Source of the DNA: Cafeteria roenbergensis
Taxonomy: Eukaryota > Sar > Bigyra > Bicosoecida > Cafeteriaceae
Length of the DNA stretch: 64,000 bases
Reading direction: 5' to 3'
Assembly: GCA_008330645.1 (NCBI GenBank)
Contig: VLTN01000023.1
Location: 413,793 to 477,792, forward strand
Positions 34,023 to 45,603 of this stretch are shown here, one piece after another. The translations under genes were made by a program, and so were the position numbers. Within the stretch, counting starts at the first letter, position 1; each line of letters begins with the position of its first letter. The notes beneath the pieces are model-generated. The model had not been told where the DNA came from and ran no database searches. It saw only the letters and a program-made list of their open reading frames with translations.

Positions 34023-37000
34023 ATGATGCAGGCGCCTGTTCGGCTGCTCTTGCTGCTGGTTGGACTTGGCATTGTCCTGGGAGAGGCATGCCAGAACGGC
34101 AAGCCCAGTTGCGCCGTTTGCCAGGAAGGCGCCTCGGCTGCTGGCGTGAGAAGTCGCGACGGTGCCGAACGCCCCATGCTTGGCTTGCAGCCGGGACGCT
34201 GAGCCCCTTCGCAGAGCGCGAGTGTCCTGGTCGTGGCGAGGGTGCACACGATTCAGGCTCGGTCGGCGCTGGAGCTGCTTGCCCCTCCTCCTGCAAGGCT
34301 CTCGCCGCCGAAGTTTTTGGAGCGTTGAGCAGCTCCCGCCCCAAGCTGCTGCAATCTCAACCAGCGCCTCCCAGGCGCACGTCTGCGCTTGGTCCAAGTG
34401 GTGCCTTGCCTTTGCCGCTAGCGAAAGTTTGCGCCCGCCCTGCTCGTCTGGTCCCCACGCAGTCGTTCGACCTTCCGCGCGTTTCCTTGGCTGGTCCAGT
34501 TTCGCGGGACCTTTCCGAGTACCGGCTCTTCACTGTGACGGCGGCGGGGGACATTGAGGCCCCGGACCTGGGTGCTTTACCCAATGAGGTGACGAGCCCG
34601 CCACCTGACTCATTGGCGGCGTATGCGTCGGTGAGCACTCGCACCTCGTGTCGCCCGGAACTGTCGCAGCCCCGGCGCACCGCTCGTCGGGGGTCACTCG
34701 CTGATCACGCCCTGCCGTTCACCTTGACTTCCGCCGCAGGGAATTGCATTCTACCCCGCCGCATTTGTGCTTGTCATGATTCTGATGCCTCTTTACGGCT
34801 GTTGCCTGATGATCTGCCGCAATTGTACCTGCTGCTGCTGCCTGCGCGAGAAGTGCGTCTGCATCAAGTGCGGGGGAGGCGACCCAACCTATGCAGAGTG
34901 CTCCAACTGCTACCTGGGCTACCACAGCACGTCTGTGATTGCCGATGATGGGGTGGCAGAGCCAGACTACGCCTACCCGTCGTGCTCCCGGTGGTCCGTT
35001 CGCGCTTGCCTTGTGATGGTTGCGGGGTCCATTGCAGGGCTGGGCGCCATGTACCAGCTTCGCGGGAACCAGGGCATGACGGGGGCCCTGGCTGATGTCG
35101 CGAGCGGCTCCGCCGATGGCGCGGCGGCGATGGTGTACGGTCTTCAAGGCCCTATGGAGGAGCTGGTCCTCGCAACGGCGTCAGGACCGGTCGCAGCCCT
35201 GCTAAACCAGACGGCCTTCGTTGTGCGCGATGCGGTCGACTTGCAAGCGCTTGCCGGTGACCTGGCCTGCGTTGCAGAGGTGAAGACTCTGCTCCCCAAC
35301 ACGACCGCAATCCGAGCTTTCCTGACGTCGACGAGCGGTGCTCTGGGCGCTGTGGATGCATCACTGGTCAGCACCTCAACGGTGGTAACCTCGCTTGTCG
35401 GCAGAAAGCAGAACGTCTCCGGCGCTCTCGATGGCCTTGCTGGCGTGCTCAACACCTTCGCCACCTCCACAGCTGACCTCCAGGTGGCATTTGTCCCGAT
35501 GGTCGCTGCAGTGAACAACGTCAGCGGGCCAGTTAACAGCCTCGTGGACGCAAATTACGGTTTCATGCCTCGGATTCTGCGCGAAATCGACGAGTTCGCC
35601 TCAAACGTGCCCAGCTCAGGCAATCTCACCAACGCCAGCGCCGGCGTTGAGGCTCTCCGGGACGATGCGATGGCGGGCTCCGGAGCGGCAGCCAGAAACA
35701 ACCGCACCCAACTGCTCGGCAACCTCGCAGCTATTTCGGCGGGCCTTGCCGCTTCGGGCAACCAAACGAGGACAGCTGAGCTCATGATCGAATTCAACAA
35801 CGCAACCACGGCACTGCAAGACGCCAAGCTGCTGACGGCCCTTGCAGTCGCCGTAAACAACACAGTGAATGTTGGGCTCCTTGTCCCCCCCCTCTCCTCC
35901 GTGGAGACGGGTCTAGAGAGAGTCACCAACGCCACGTCGGCTCTCGGTCTCCAGCTCGTGCAAGACGCTCTGGTTCGCCTCGAAGCGTCCATCAACGCCA
36001 TCCCAAGCTTCGAGGTGCTCGTCGACGAGCTCAACACGGTCACTAGGGTCACGCAAGTGTACCCTTGCCTCGACGGATTGACCACGGCCGTGCAGCAGCT
36101 GAACGCGTCGCTGTTCGAGCTGCCACCTTCGTTTTCTTTCGTGTCATCGGTGAAGGACACAGTCCAGGCCTCGGTCGACCCTGTCATCTCGAAGCTTCCG
36201 AACACCACGGCAGACATTCGGGCCGCCGAGTCGAGCATCCGCTCGGTGAACGTGTCGGGATATACTGCCGACGTGGCCCGCCTTGGAGTGCAAGTAGACG
36301 AGGCCACGTCCGCGATCAACATCAGCTCCCTCGTTGGGGACGTCGGAGCTGTCAATGGTGCCACCCCGGACAGGGCGATGGTCGACAATGTCATCGACCT
36401 CGAAAGCCAACTCACCACCGTCTCAGACGGCCTCATTTCGGATATGTTCAGGTTTCAGGCGGCCAAAGAGGGCCTTCTGACTGCGCTTGCGGCCCAGCAG
36501 GCGCTTATCAACAACTACGACGGTGGCTACTGCAGCGGCAGCATGTCCGCTTGCAAGAATGGCGCCGACTGCGGGCTGGGGCAATCGTGCACTAGCATTG
36601 GCACCCGGCGCTGCATCGCGGTTCCCACGGCCCCTTGTGGAAGCTGCGCTGCAAACGACAGGTGCAACTTGGACAACACGGAGCTGACGGCGCTTGCGAC
36701 CGGCCTTACCAGCCTCTCCACCGGAATGCCTGACACAGGGGAAGCCGTGACAGCCCTTTCCGACGCCCTCGACGCTGCGGACATCGATTTTGGGGGCTGG
36801 CTGGCCGATCTGGCCACCGCCAACGCCTCCATCGCATCCTTGCCCCTTCCGCAACTTCGCGGCCAGCTGGCGACCGTGCAAGCAAACCTCAACACAAGTT
36901 TCGACGTGTCCACAGTCAACGCCACCCTTTCCGACGCGAGGGCACAGCTGACCACCGTCGACTTCGCGTCGTTCGAGGCTGAGACGCGGGCCATTGATGA

Positions 37001-38618
37001 CATGGTCAGCAACAACCTGGACAGCCAGCTGCCCCTGGTCCGCAGTTTGCGAACATCAGTGCTCGGCCTTGACCACTTCACCAGGTTTGACGCTCCCCGA
37101 TTCGTGAGCAGGCTTGCGCGGCAGACCCTGCGTGAGGCACAGGGCATCGACGGCCTCCTTGGCCTGCTGAGGGCTGTGGCTGCGGTGCTCGACGAAGCAG
37201 CAGCCTCCGTTGGCGGCAACGAAACGGCAGCGCCTGGCGAAACTGTACTGATTCCGCAAGTTCACCTGAATTTGACGGGCTCAGTGAACTCGCTGAGCTC
37301 TCAGCTGGGCTCCCTCGGCGACGAATCCGCGTATGCTGCTGGGGCGGCGTACTACCTCGCCTCGCTGGTCCCAGACTCGCCGCTCAAGCTGGTTCCTGCC
37401 TCAGACGTGGCAGGCCGCGTGTTCGTTGACGCAAACGGAGTGCTCTACCCTGACGGGGCAGTTTGCGTCAGCGACGCTTGTTTGCGCCGCGAAGCCATGG
37501 CACTGAGCCAAGATCCGCTGAGCGACGCACTGGCTGGCATTCCAGGCGCTCCCACCATCCCGGCTCCAGTGTCTCGCGAACTTCTCTTCCTTGCGCCACT
37601 GGCAGTGGTGCTCCTCTTGCTCCTGGGTGCTCTATTTGCGGTCGTCGGGCCGTGCTGCTGCACTTCTTGGCAGTTCCAAGTCTGCCCCCCCGCCACGATG
37701 GCGTGCTGCTCGTTCATCTGCACGCCATGCATGCTCCTGTTCGCGGCCGTCTTGCTGCCTCTGGTGATGGTGTACTCGGACGTTTGCTACGCGGCCCCCA
37801 ATGCCGGGGCGATGCTGGCACGTGCGTCGCCGACGGCTCTGTGCGAATTGGCTGGAGGCAACGGGACGTCCCAAGCATGCGCCCTGTCCTTCCCGATCCA
37901 GATGGAGGGAGCGAGCGCGACAGTGGCAGGAACTGTGAACTTCGAAGCGTTGCTAGACGGAGCCCTTGGGGGCTGCGGAGGGCCGGATCCGTTCGCCGCA
38001 AGTGTGGACAGCCTGGGCAGCAGCGTGGCCAGCGCGCTCGGCAACGTCACGGACCACTTGATCAACAACCAGATCAGCTCCGTTCTGCCGCTCAGGCCGG
38101 CGCTCCGGGACGCCATTGGTGCAGCTGCCATGCTGGTGCCTGTTGCTGCGACGAGCACGTTTTCGGAACTGGAGACGGCCCTGTCCTGCAACAGGGTGCA
38201 CACGGTGTTCAGCTCCGTTTTGAACCCCATTTGCTGCGGACTGTACGACTCGGTCTTCTGGCTGGTCATCCCCTGGGCGCTCATTCCTCTGATTCTGTGC
38301 ACAGCTGGTTGCACTTGCTCCATCATGGCGATGAAGCGGCTTGCGAGCACGCCTTGGGGGCCGGTGTTTGATGAAATGCGAAGGGAGGCCGCCAACGCAG
38401 ACTCGGACCACTTCGACGACAAGTACGCCGACCACCCGACTGCTGATGCCGGCCCTGAGGGGGCCATCGAAATGCACCGAGTGAGCAAGGCCACGCACGC
38501 TGACGCTGCTGTGCAGGACTTCTCCACCCACTCCCCGCGGCCGAGCAGCACGAGCGGGCCGAGGGTGCAGCCCTCGAGAGCAGCAAACCGAAGGGCCTCG
38601 CCACGGGTGCTTGTGTGA
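34023..38618 (+). CDS. Prominin-like multi-pass membrane protein
   Basis: Exons 34023-34145, 34463-34630 and 34740-38618 (donors GTGAGA and GTGAGC, acceptors GCAG, phase 0) give 1389 residues. A signal peptide (MMQAPVRLLLLLVGLGIVLG) is followed by a short ectodomain. A membrane helix leads into a Cys cluster (CCLMICRNCTCCCCLREKC), as in prominins. A second helix near SVRACLVMVAGSIAGLGAM precedes a ~900-residue helical ectodomain rich in Asn-x-Ser/Thr sites and containing a small Cys-rich knot (GADCGLGQSCTSIGTRRC). A helix pair at ~37580-37780 with another Cys-rich turn, a second ectodomain and a final helix (VIPWALIPLILCTAGCTC) with a cytosolic tail follow. The five-helix, two-loop layout and Cys motif resemble prominin, which organises membrane protrusions. 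The match is by topology, so the family call is moderate. The exon 2 acceptor is the weakest choice. Confidence 0.6.
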
Positions 38619-38691
38619 TTCGTGCTGGCGACGCGCGATGCAGCTGTGGCATGCTCAGCCACAAAATCAGCGCATTTCTCGTGCACGCGCT

Positions 38692-40104
38692 TCAGCGCAT
38701 CCACTCGGCAGGCACATACGCGCGGATGACCCTGGCCAGCGCCCTGTATGCCTCTGCCATAGCAACCTGGAGGCTGCTGTCGTGCACAGACAGGTCGTCG
38801 TCTGCCTCACCAATCTCGCGTTTGCTGGCTCGCCTGGCCTTGAGCGTTTCAAGCAGGGCCTCGGCAGCATTGACCGCTTGGGACGCGTCCGCCAGCTGGG
38901 CCTCCAGCGCGGGCATCGGCAGGAAGACAACGGTCACCCCACCAAGCTGGCCCCACTCTTGCCGCACCGCCCGGAGACGGGTGGCCACTTCGACGAGGCG
39001 GTTGGCAACCGGCCCACACGCCTTGCCGACGACGAAAAGCACGGTCCGCGCGTACTTTGTGGCCCCGTGCACCGCGTGGCAGCTGCCCCGGAGGAACGGG
39101 GCTGCGTAAAGCGTCGCGGACGCCATTTCCCGGACGGCACGCCGAGCCGCCACAACCGCAGCGAGCGTGCTGCGCGGCGCCACTGTGGGGGACGCAGCCG
39201 CCGTTGCGCGGCGGTCCGCGTCGGCGCAGAGCAACGGTCCAATGGAAGCACGGTCAGCCAGCTGCTGGCCGGCGCGGGGCATGGTTCCCCTCCCGAAGAC
39301 AGCGGCGAAGTTGGCTGCCAGCGATGCGAACTCCGATTCCGGCGCAAAGTCCAGCAGTCGCGCCTCCGCGCACAAGGCCTCTTTGCTCATCCGCTCAACG
39401 GCTTGAATGTACGCTGTGACACGCGAGCCGGTCGAGTCGTCGTCCACGGGCGGAAAGTCAAGCTCATGGTCGGCGAGAGCGTCCTCGGCCGGCCCCGACG
39501 GAGCGGCTGCAGCCAGGGCGCCGCCCGCCGCACGAGCATCGGCATGGGCGGCTGCGAGCGAGCCTGGCGAGTCAAAGCCCCGCAAAGCCCCGTGAGGCAG
39601 CCCAACGCGGACAAGCCTTCCAGCTGGCAACTCGCACCGCCTCAGCCTGCAAGCGGCGGCGGTGCGCCAGTTTGCCTCCCTTGCCACATCGGATAGCACA
39701 ACGTGCAGGATCTGAGACATGCCGAGCCCGGTCTCGCACACGGGAATGACGACATCCTCTGGCCAGATGTGCAGCTGCAGGCCTGCGGCATCGCCTGCGC
39801 CCGGGTCCCTTGGCACCTCCAGCGCCTCGGGGGCTACGGCTACGACGGTAGCCCCTTTGGCGCGCAGGGATTCCACAGACTTGAGGAGTTCCTCTGTGCC
39901 CATTCCCTCGGGAGCCAGCGAGTGGCCATGGGTGGCCAGAATGCCATCGGTCGCGGTGATCAGAGTTTGCCGCGCGTGATCCTCTGAGCCTCCTTGGGAC
40001 AGCCAGTCAAGCGATGAGCAAGTCGCAGCGTAAGCATCCGCGCCCGAGACCATGGCATCCTCCAGGGTCGCCCAAGTGGGCGGCGGCGCGCGGCGGGCAG
40101 CCAT
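38692..40104 (-). CDS. Hypothetical protein with vWA-like segment
   Basis: An open frame from the ATG at 40104 to the stop at 38692 gives 470 residues without introns. Near the start, TLITATDGILATHG followed by EELLKSVESLRAKGATVVAV looks like strand 4, the T-D-G turn and the next helix of a von Willebrand A fold. The upstream MIDAS strand is not visible, so the domain may be degenerate or may begin in an unrecognised upstream exon (the frame stays open beyond the ATG). The rest is mixed helical sequence with no family I recognise; the C-terminal ~120 residues (TVVFLPMPALEAQLADASQ to AYVPAEWMR) look ordered. The gene is divergent from EIPR1, with 311 bases between start codons. Confidence 0.5.
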   Translation of the reverse strand: MAARRAPPPTWATLEDAMVSGADAYAATCSSLDWLSQGGSEDHARQTLITATDGILATHGHSLAPEGMGTEELLKSVESLRAKGATVVAVAPEALEVPRDPGAGDAAGLQLHIWPEDVVIPVCETGLGMSQILHVVLSDVAREANWRTAAACRLRRCELPAGRLVRVGLPHGALRGFDSPGSLAAAHADARAAGGALAAAAPSGPAEDALADHELDFPPVDDDSTGSRVTAYIQAVERMSKEALCAEARLLDFAPESEFASLAANFAAVFGRGTMPRAGQQLADRASIGPLLCADADRRATAAASPTVAPRSTLAAVVAARRAVREMASATLYAAPFLRGSCHAVHGATKYARTVLFVVGKACGPVANRLVEVATRLRAVRQEWGQLGGVTVVFLPMPALEAQLADASQAVNAAEALLETLKARRASKREIGEADDDLSVHDSSLQVAMAEAYRALARVIRAYVPAEWMR

Positions 40105-40415
40105 TCCAGCGCGTTGACGAGCAACACTCTGGAGCGTCCGGGCTGGGACGTCCCAGCGGAGCCGCCAGACAGACCGCGTGGGCCTGGGGGCGAGCGTGGG
40201 GTGACGGGCAAAGGCGGCTCGGCCCGCGGGTCCCGCTCTCGCCGGCCGGGGGTTGAGTGGGAATTGGCCGCAGATCCCTGGGTTTTTTCCTTCGCGCTCG
40301 ATCGTGTGGCCTGCAGAGCCCCGCACAAGGACTTGCAGCACCACCGCCGATCGAGTTGGCGCGCAGCACCGCGGCAGGCGGCGACCTCGGGCGAGCCTTG
40401 GCCTGCTGCCGCAAA
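40105..40415. other. Divergent promoter region
   Basis: This 311-base region separates the vWA-like gene (-) from EIPR1 (+). No other gene is recognised. It may include an unplaced upstream exon of the minus-strand gene. Confidence 0.45.
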
Positions 40416-41931
40416 ATGGAGTGCGCTCGCGACGTTGAAGCCCGGATCGGGGCAATCTGCGCGCTTCCCGTTCGAGGATCGTCCCATCTGTTCGCAGTGG
40501 CTGGCGGGAACCCGCGCGGGGGCAACCAGGTGAGGCGCTCGCAGCCGCAACCCCGCGAAGGGCCGCGTGCGACTGCACGTTGGGAGGCAGGGGTGGATCT
40601 TTGCTGGGAAAGAGGCGCGCCGCGCCGCTGCCCAGCGGCTCGGCGATGGCAGGCTGAGCGGAAACTTGTGCCATCTGCTTGCTTCTCCCCCCCCCTGGGT
40701 GCAGATAAGAGTGCTTGAGTACCTTCCGTCCACGTCGGAGATTCTTCCTGCGAGCGTGGTTTCGTGCCCCGGGGCGGGTGCGGTCGCCTACCGCTGCATG
40801 GCGCCGGCGGGAGGCAAGGCCGGCATTGTTGCCGCGGTGGAGGACCCGCTGACGAGCGAGGCAGACGAGGACGGCGGGAACGTGGTACTGCTGCGGCTGC
40901 CCACGCTGTCGGCCGGGGAGGGAGGCGACGAGGACGGCTCCGAGGAGGCCGCGCTCGTGCTGCGACTGCCTGCAAGCGGCTGCTTTGGCGAGGACAGCGA
41001 GCGGAGGGCGGCTGTGCGCGTGGTGCGCTGGAAGCCCCGCCTGGACGACGAGGACGACGAGGACGACGAGGACGATCACGACGGGGAGGACGGGGGGGGT
41101 AGCGCGGACGGCAGGCCCACGGGCGCTGGCCCCGGGGCGCCGGCCGAGCCAGCCGCGGCTGCCGAGCCGCAGCTGCTCGTCACCGTGGCCCCGGGCTGCG
41201 TGACCGTGTGGCGTGTGACGTCGGGATCCGACCCTGCGGCGGAGGCGCTGCGGTCCTGGCGCCCGCCCGCGGGAGAGGCAGCCGCCTCGGCCGCGTTCGA
41301 CCCCACAGCTGCATGCAGGGTTGTGGTGGCCGCGGGCGGCAGCATCTACGTATGGGACGGTGCGGCGACCGAGGGAACGTCCCCTGTGCTGGCGGCGCGG
41401 GCGGCCCACGACGGCGCCCGCGTGCTCGACGTCAGCTGCAACCCGAACCGTCCCTGGGTGGTGGCCTCGGCGGGAGAAGACGGCTGCGTCCGGGTGTGGG
41501 ACATGCGTCACTGCTCGGCCGATGGCAGCGAGGCGGCGGAGGGCGGGGGCGCGTCCCAGCTCTGCCTGCGCGGGCACAGCCACTGGTGCGGCGGCGTTCG
41601 CTTCAACCCGTTCCACGATCAGCTCCTGCTGAGTTCAGGGACGGACGGCGCGGTGTGCCTGTGGTCGGCGCCCAGCGTGTCGTCGGCGCCTCTGGACCCG
41701 GAGGCGTCGGATGACGCGGATGGGGCTGGGGCAGGGAGCCGGGCGCGGCCGGGCAAGCGCGCGGCAGATGCTGCGCTGCGGCGCTGGGCGACGCACGGGG
41801 ACGCCGTTCCGGCTTCGTGCTTGACCTGGAGCGCGGGCTCTGCGTGGGTCGTCGCCTCCGCGTCAGTGGAGGGCCACTTCGCTGTGCGCGAGGTGCCGCA
41901 CGAGGCCAAGTACAAAATCCTGCTCCACTGA
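40416..41931 (+). CDS. EIPR1: EARP/GARP-interacting WD40 protein
   Basis: Exons 40416-40529 and 40705-41931 (donor GTGAGG, acceptor GCAG, phase 0) give 446 residues. It follows the EIPR1/TSSC1 family: exon 1 supplies the first strand (SHLFAVAGGNPRGGNQ-IRVLEYL across the intron). The WD repeats are clear from HDGARVLDVSCNPNRPWVVA SAGEDGCVRVWDMR, through the diagnostic HSHWCGGVRFNPFHDQLLLS, to a final HGDAVPASCLTWS repeat. It ends in HEAKYKILLH, matching the KYHILL end of animal homologs. The seven-bladed propeller recruits the EARP and GARP tethering complexes in endosome-to-Golgi recycling and dense-core vesicle sorting. An Asp/Glu tract at about 41046-41085 and an acidic, Ala-rich insert between the last two blades are local expansions. 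Confidence 0.88.
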
Positions 41932-42284
41932 CTGCAGGGCGCAGTGAGGCGCGCGTGCCGGCGGAGCCTGAGCTGTGCGAGCGGTGCTGCCGACGGCTGC
42001 TGAATTCCGATGGCGGAGGCTCTCGGCCTTGCCACAGGCGCACCCTCGCCAATCCCGCACACGCCGCGCGCCCACACACGTCGCGCACTGCATTAGGGGG
42101 CGAACCGGACCGCTGGCCATTCGCCCCTGCGGGGAGGCGGGGGCAGCCCGCACTCAACAGAGGTCGCGCGCGGCTCTGCCGGGCGGCGGCAAGTAGCAGC
42201 GGGACGGCCAAGGTGAACCTGGGCCGGCCTGGCGCGCACCGCGTGGGAACCGACACGCGCCCCACAGGGGAGTGGCAGACTGCC
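41932..42284. other. Intergenic region
   Basis: This 353-base region holds the EIPR1 3' flank and the presumed promoter of the TBC/TLDc gene. No gene is recognised. Confidence 0.5.
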
Positions 42285-43896
42285 ATGGCCTTCCCTTCCT
42301 CTGACGACATCACGGTGCCGAGCACGGACGAGGAGCTCAAGGCCGCTTGCCGCCTGGGACTGCACCCGGCGCTGCGACGCTCCCTGTGGCGCCGCCTGGT
42401 CAAGGCCGAGCCGCGCGCTGACTTTTACAGCGCTGCCTGTGTTCGCGTGTTCGGCAGCGCGCAGCCCAAGCCCAGCCGGCTCTTCCGTGTGAGTGGAGCC
42501 TGTCCGGTTTGTTGCCCTTGCACGCTGGGCCAGTTTCGCGCCGCCTGTTGGCAGGCGCCCGCGTGATGTGCGGCGCGCGGCGCCCGATCGCGAATGGAGG
42601 TGCCCGGCCTTTGTTTTTGACGCTGTCGCGCCCCGCGGTCCGTCAACTTGCGTGCGAGTGCGCAGGTTCCCTTCCTGGGCAACACGCCGTGGGCCGCACC
42701 TCCCGACATCGTGCCCCTCCTCTCGCAACCCAGCGTGAGCACGTCTTCTGCGCACGATCGCATCGTCTGTGTCTTGGCTCAGCTGTACGGGCTGGTTCAC
42801 TGCCCCATGGCGGCAAACCTGGCGCTCCTGCTGCTGGCGCATGCCTCGGAAGCCGAATCGTTTGCGGTTCTTGAATCGCTGCTCAGCCCAGCTGCGGGCG
42901 AGAGGCGGCTCTTCCAGACCCCCTCGGACGACGCCGCGTTTGCCAGGTGAGACCGGCAGCGCGTGCTCGCCGCACCATGTTTCGCACCCGGCGGCGAGGA
43001 GCGCAGTTGCCGTGCCAGGCTTGCTCGCGCGAGGCCGGTTGCCGCCAATCTCCCGACCGCGCCTCCCCCTCCCCACGCCACTCCCCTGCTCCATGCGGCG
43101 CCCCCGCCTTCCCTCTCTCACCCACGCTCCCACCCGCCCCCCTTCCCCTCCCCCTCCCCCAAACAACGCACGCTCGTGCGGCCGTCTGCCGCAGGGCCTT
43201 CATGGAGGTCACTCGCGAGCGGCACCCCCAGCTGATCCGCCACCTCGAGACCTGCGGGCGTGACGCCGCACTGCGCATGTTCGAGTCTTGGTTCCGCACC
43301 CTCTTCTATGGGTGGCTGCCGTTCGCTGACGTCCTCTGCATCGTCGACGTGTTTCTCTCAGAGGGCCCCAAGGCCCTAATCAGGCTGGGGATGGCGTGGC
43401 TGCGGGCGCGGAAGCGCGCGCTCAAGCGCTGCTCTACCATTGACGAGGTGGAGGCGTCCTTGCGAGGCTGGGTGGCCGGCGCAGCTGAGCCGGACGACGC
43501 CTTCGCGTACACCTATCCGGCGATGGCGGAGCACGGCTTTGCGCTGCGCAGGCTCGGCCGCGACGTCATCGCCGGCTACATGACGCAGGCGCTGAGGAGA
43601 GCGGGCGGCAGCGGCGGGGGCGGCAGCGGCGGGGGCGGCATCGGCGGGGGCGGCAGCGGAGGCAGCGTGGCGGGGCTCATCGCCGGAGCGGTTTCGGGGA
43701 GCATCCGGAGGGGAATCTCGGGCTCTGCGGCCGGCGCGGACGATGACGACGACGATGATGACGACGGAGGCATGGTCCTGCTCTCCCGGGGTGGCGACAC
43801 CGGCAGCAGCGGTGCCGCGGCAACACGCGGAGGCCTGGCTCGAGCCAACAGCAGCCCCGCCGTCGAATCCGCTGGGCCTTCCGCGTCGGCGGCGGG

Positions 43897-43946
<50 letters not shown>

Positions 43947-45268
43947 GCACCACGGCGGCGGCGGCGGCCGATGCTGGCCGCTGGTACAACCCGCTCGTGG
44001 TCGGGCGCCCCCCCGCCCTGCTGCCGCTGAGACCGCTCCCTCGTGACCTGGCCACGGAGGCCGAGCACCTGGCCGCGCAGCGCGAGGCCCTGGCGACCGT
44101 GGCGGGACACAAGGCCGCCGCAGCCCTCGACGCCGGCGGCGACCCCGCCGCGATTCTGGCTTCCCTCCCGGCCGACGCAGCCGCGGCCGTCGCCGCCGCT
44201 GTGGCCCGCCGCCTCACCCTGCCCCCCTCCGTGCTGGCGCAGCCGCCCTCCTTCTCCACGGCTTCCTCGCCTTCGCTGGCCGCCCTCGTCGCCCTGCTGC
44301 CGCCCCGATCCCGCAGCAGCGACTGGCGCTGCCTGTACACCACCGCAGCGCACGGCTGGACCAGGGCAGAGCTCCTTCGCCACACTTCGGGAATCGCTCC
44401 CCTCCTCCTCGTGATGCGGATGGCTCTGCCGCCAGGCAAGGCAAGGGCCTCCACGGCGCCCGGCGCCGGCGCCTCGCCCGTCTTTGGAGTCTTCCTCAAC
44501 GACGGGCTGGCCCTGCCTTCGCCGGCCTCCGCGGCGCAGGGGGCCGCGCGGTGGCAGGGTCACCCGACGGACTTCCTGTTCCAGCTGCAGCCCCACGTCA
44601 CGCTCTTCCCCGCCCACCCCCCCTCGGCCGTCGCCGCACGGGCCCACTCTGTGCCGCCAGCGGGCGCGCACGAGCACGGCCTGGCCGCTTCAGCCGCTCC
44701 CGCCGCGGCCGGAGCCGGCGCCCCCGCTCACCGCCACGCCCCCCGCCTGCACCTCTCAAGCGACCGCATGACGCTCTCCACCTCGGACTTCACCGCCTTC
44801 GGTGGCGCCCGCTCCTCCACCGCCGTCGCCCTCCGCCTGCCAGACACCTTCTCTCGCTGCACCGCGTCGGCAGAGCTGCTGTTCGAGCTCGGCCTCATTT
44901 CCGCCAGGGACCTTCACGACGCTGCCTTCGGTGTGGAGCCGGAGGTGGAGCTGCACGGCCTGGAGGCCTTTGGCCTGGTCGACGGCTCTGCCAGCGTGAG
45001 CTTCTCCAGGAGCGCTGCAGGACGGCTTGGGCCAGCGTCGCTGGCCAGGGTCGACGCGGCGGAGAAGAAGGAGCGGGCTGAGGCGGCAGAGCTCGCGGAG
45101 CAGCAGGCGCACGCCTTCGGAGGCGAGGCCGCAGTCGCGGACCTCAAGGCGCGCGTGAGCAGGTTGGTCGGCGACGAGCGAGGCGCCGCTGAGGCAAACC
45201 GCGTGGCCGCGGAGTTTGAGGCCCGCCAGCGGGACGCGGCCGCGCGCGCCACCGCGTTTCGTGGATGA
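42285..45268 (+). CDS. TBC - TLDc domain protein (TBC1D24-like)
   Basis: Exons 42285-42488, 42666-42946 and 43195-45268 (donors GTGAGT and GTGAGA, acceptors GCAG) join in phase to give 852 residues. Exon 1 has the TBC entry LHPALRRSLWRRLVK. Exons 2 and 3 carry the Rab-GAP-like helical core (DRIVCVLAQLYGLVHCPMAA; HLETCGRDAALRMFESWFRTLFYGWLPFADVLCIVDVFL). The usual arginine-finger motif is not obvious, as in TBC1D24, which is a weak or inactive GAP. After a disordered Gly/Ala linker with a GCA repeat, residues ~490-720 form a TLDc domain (SSDWRCLYTTAAHGWTRAEL, VFGVFLNDGL, FLFQL, LSTSDFTAFGG). TBC plus TLDc is the TBC1D24/Skywalker plan, tied to ARF6/Rab membrane traffic and oxidative-stress resistance. 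A Glu/Ala coiled coil ends the protein. Confidence 0.82.
43898..43944 (+). repeat. GCA (CAG-type) repeat encoding poly-Ala
   Basis: About 15 uninterrupted GCA units encode Ala in the linker between the TBC and TLDc domains. They are the longest pure triplet run I see in the window. Confidence 0.95.
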
Positions 45269-45603
45269 GTGCGTGATGTCTTCGTGTGCTCTAAATCGTG
45301 CTGCGACACGGACGCGCCAGCCTTTCGCTTTCAGGGCGAGCCTGGCGGCCCGCCCGCTCGCCGAGCTCTGCCGAGACTGCAAGCGCGCCCTCGATCACAC
45401 TGCACGAAGCCAGCACGAAGACATGGTGAGGCACTGAGCGCGGCCGCTTGCAGGCAAGCCGACGCCGTGCGCTGGGCGTGGGCGGGTGGGATGGGTGCGC
45501 GCTGCCCGGTGCGCCTCGCTGCACCGAAAGCAATCGTGCGGCCCCCATGTGTCGCTGCCCTCCGTCCTCCACGCTCCTGGCCTGCGCTGCCTCGCAGGGT
45601 GCC
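45269..45603. other. Intergenic region / DPM2 5' leader
   Basis: This 335-base region lies between the TBC/TLDc stop and the DPM2 start. At 45423 there is an ATG followed directly by GTGAGG. At 45595-45597 a CAG acceptor precedes an in-frame Gly-Ala-Met, so a first exon contributing only the start codon is possible. Confidence 0.4.

Noticed and set aside
38692-41616. A single 974-codon minus-strand gene running through 41616.
   Set aside because: Its upstream part lies over EIPR1 on the other strand, which is certain from its WD40 sequence. Only the part from 40104 downwards is kept.
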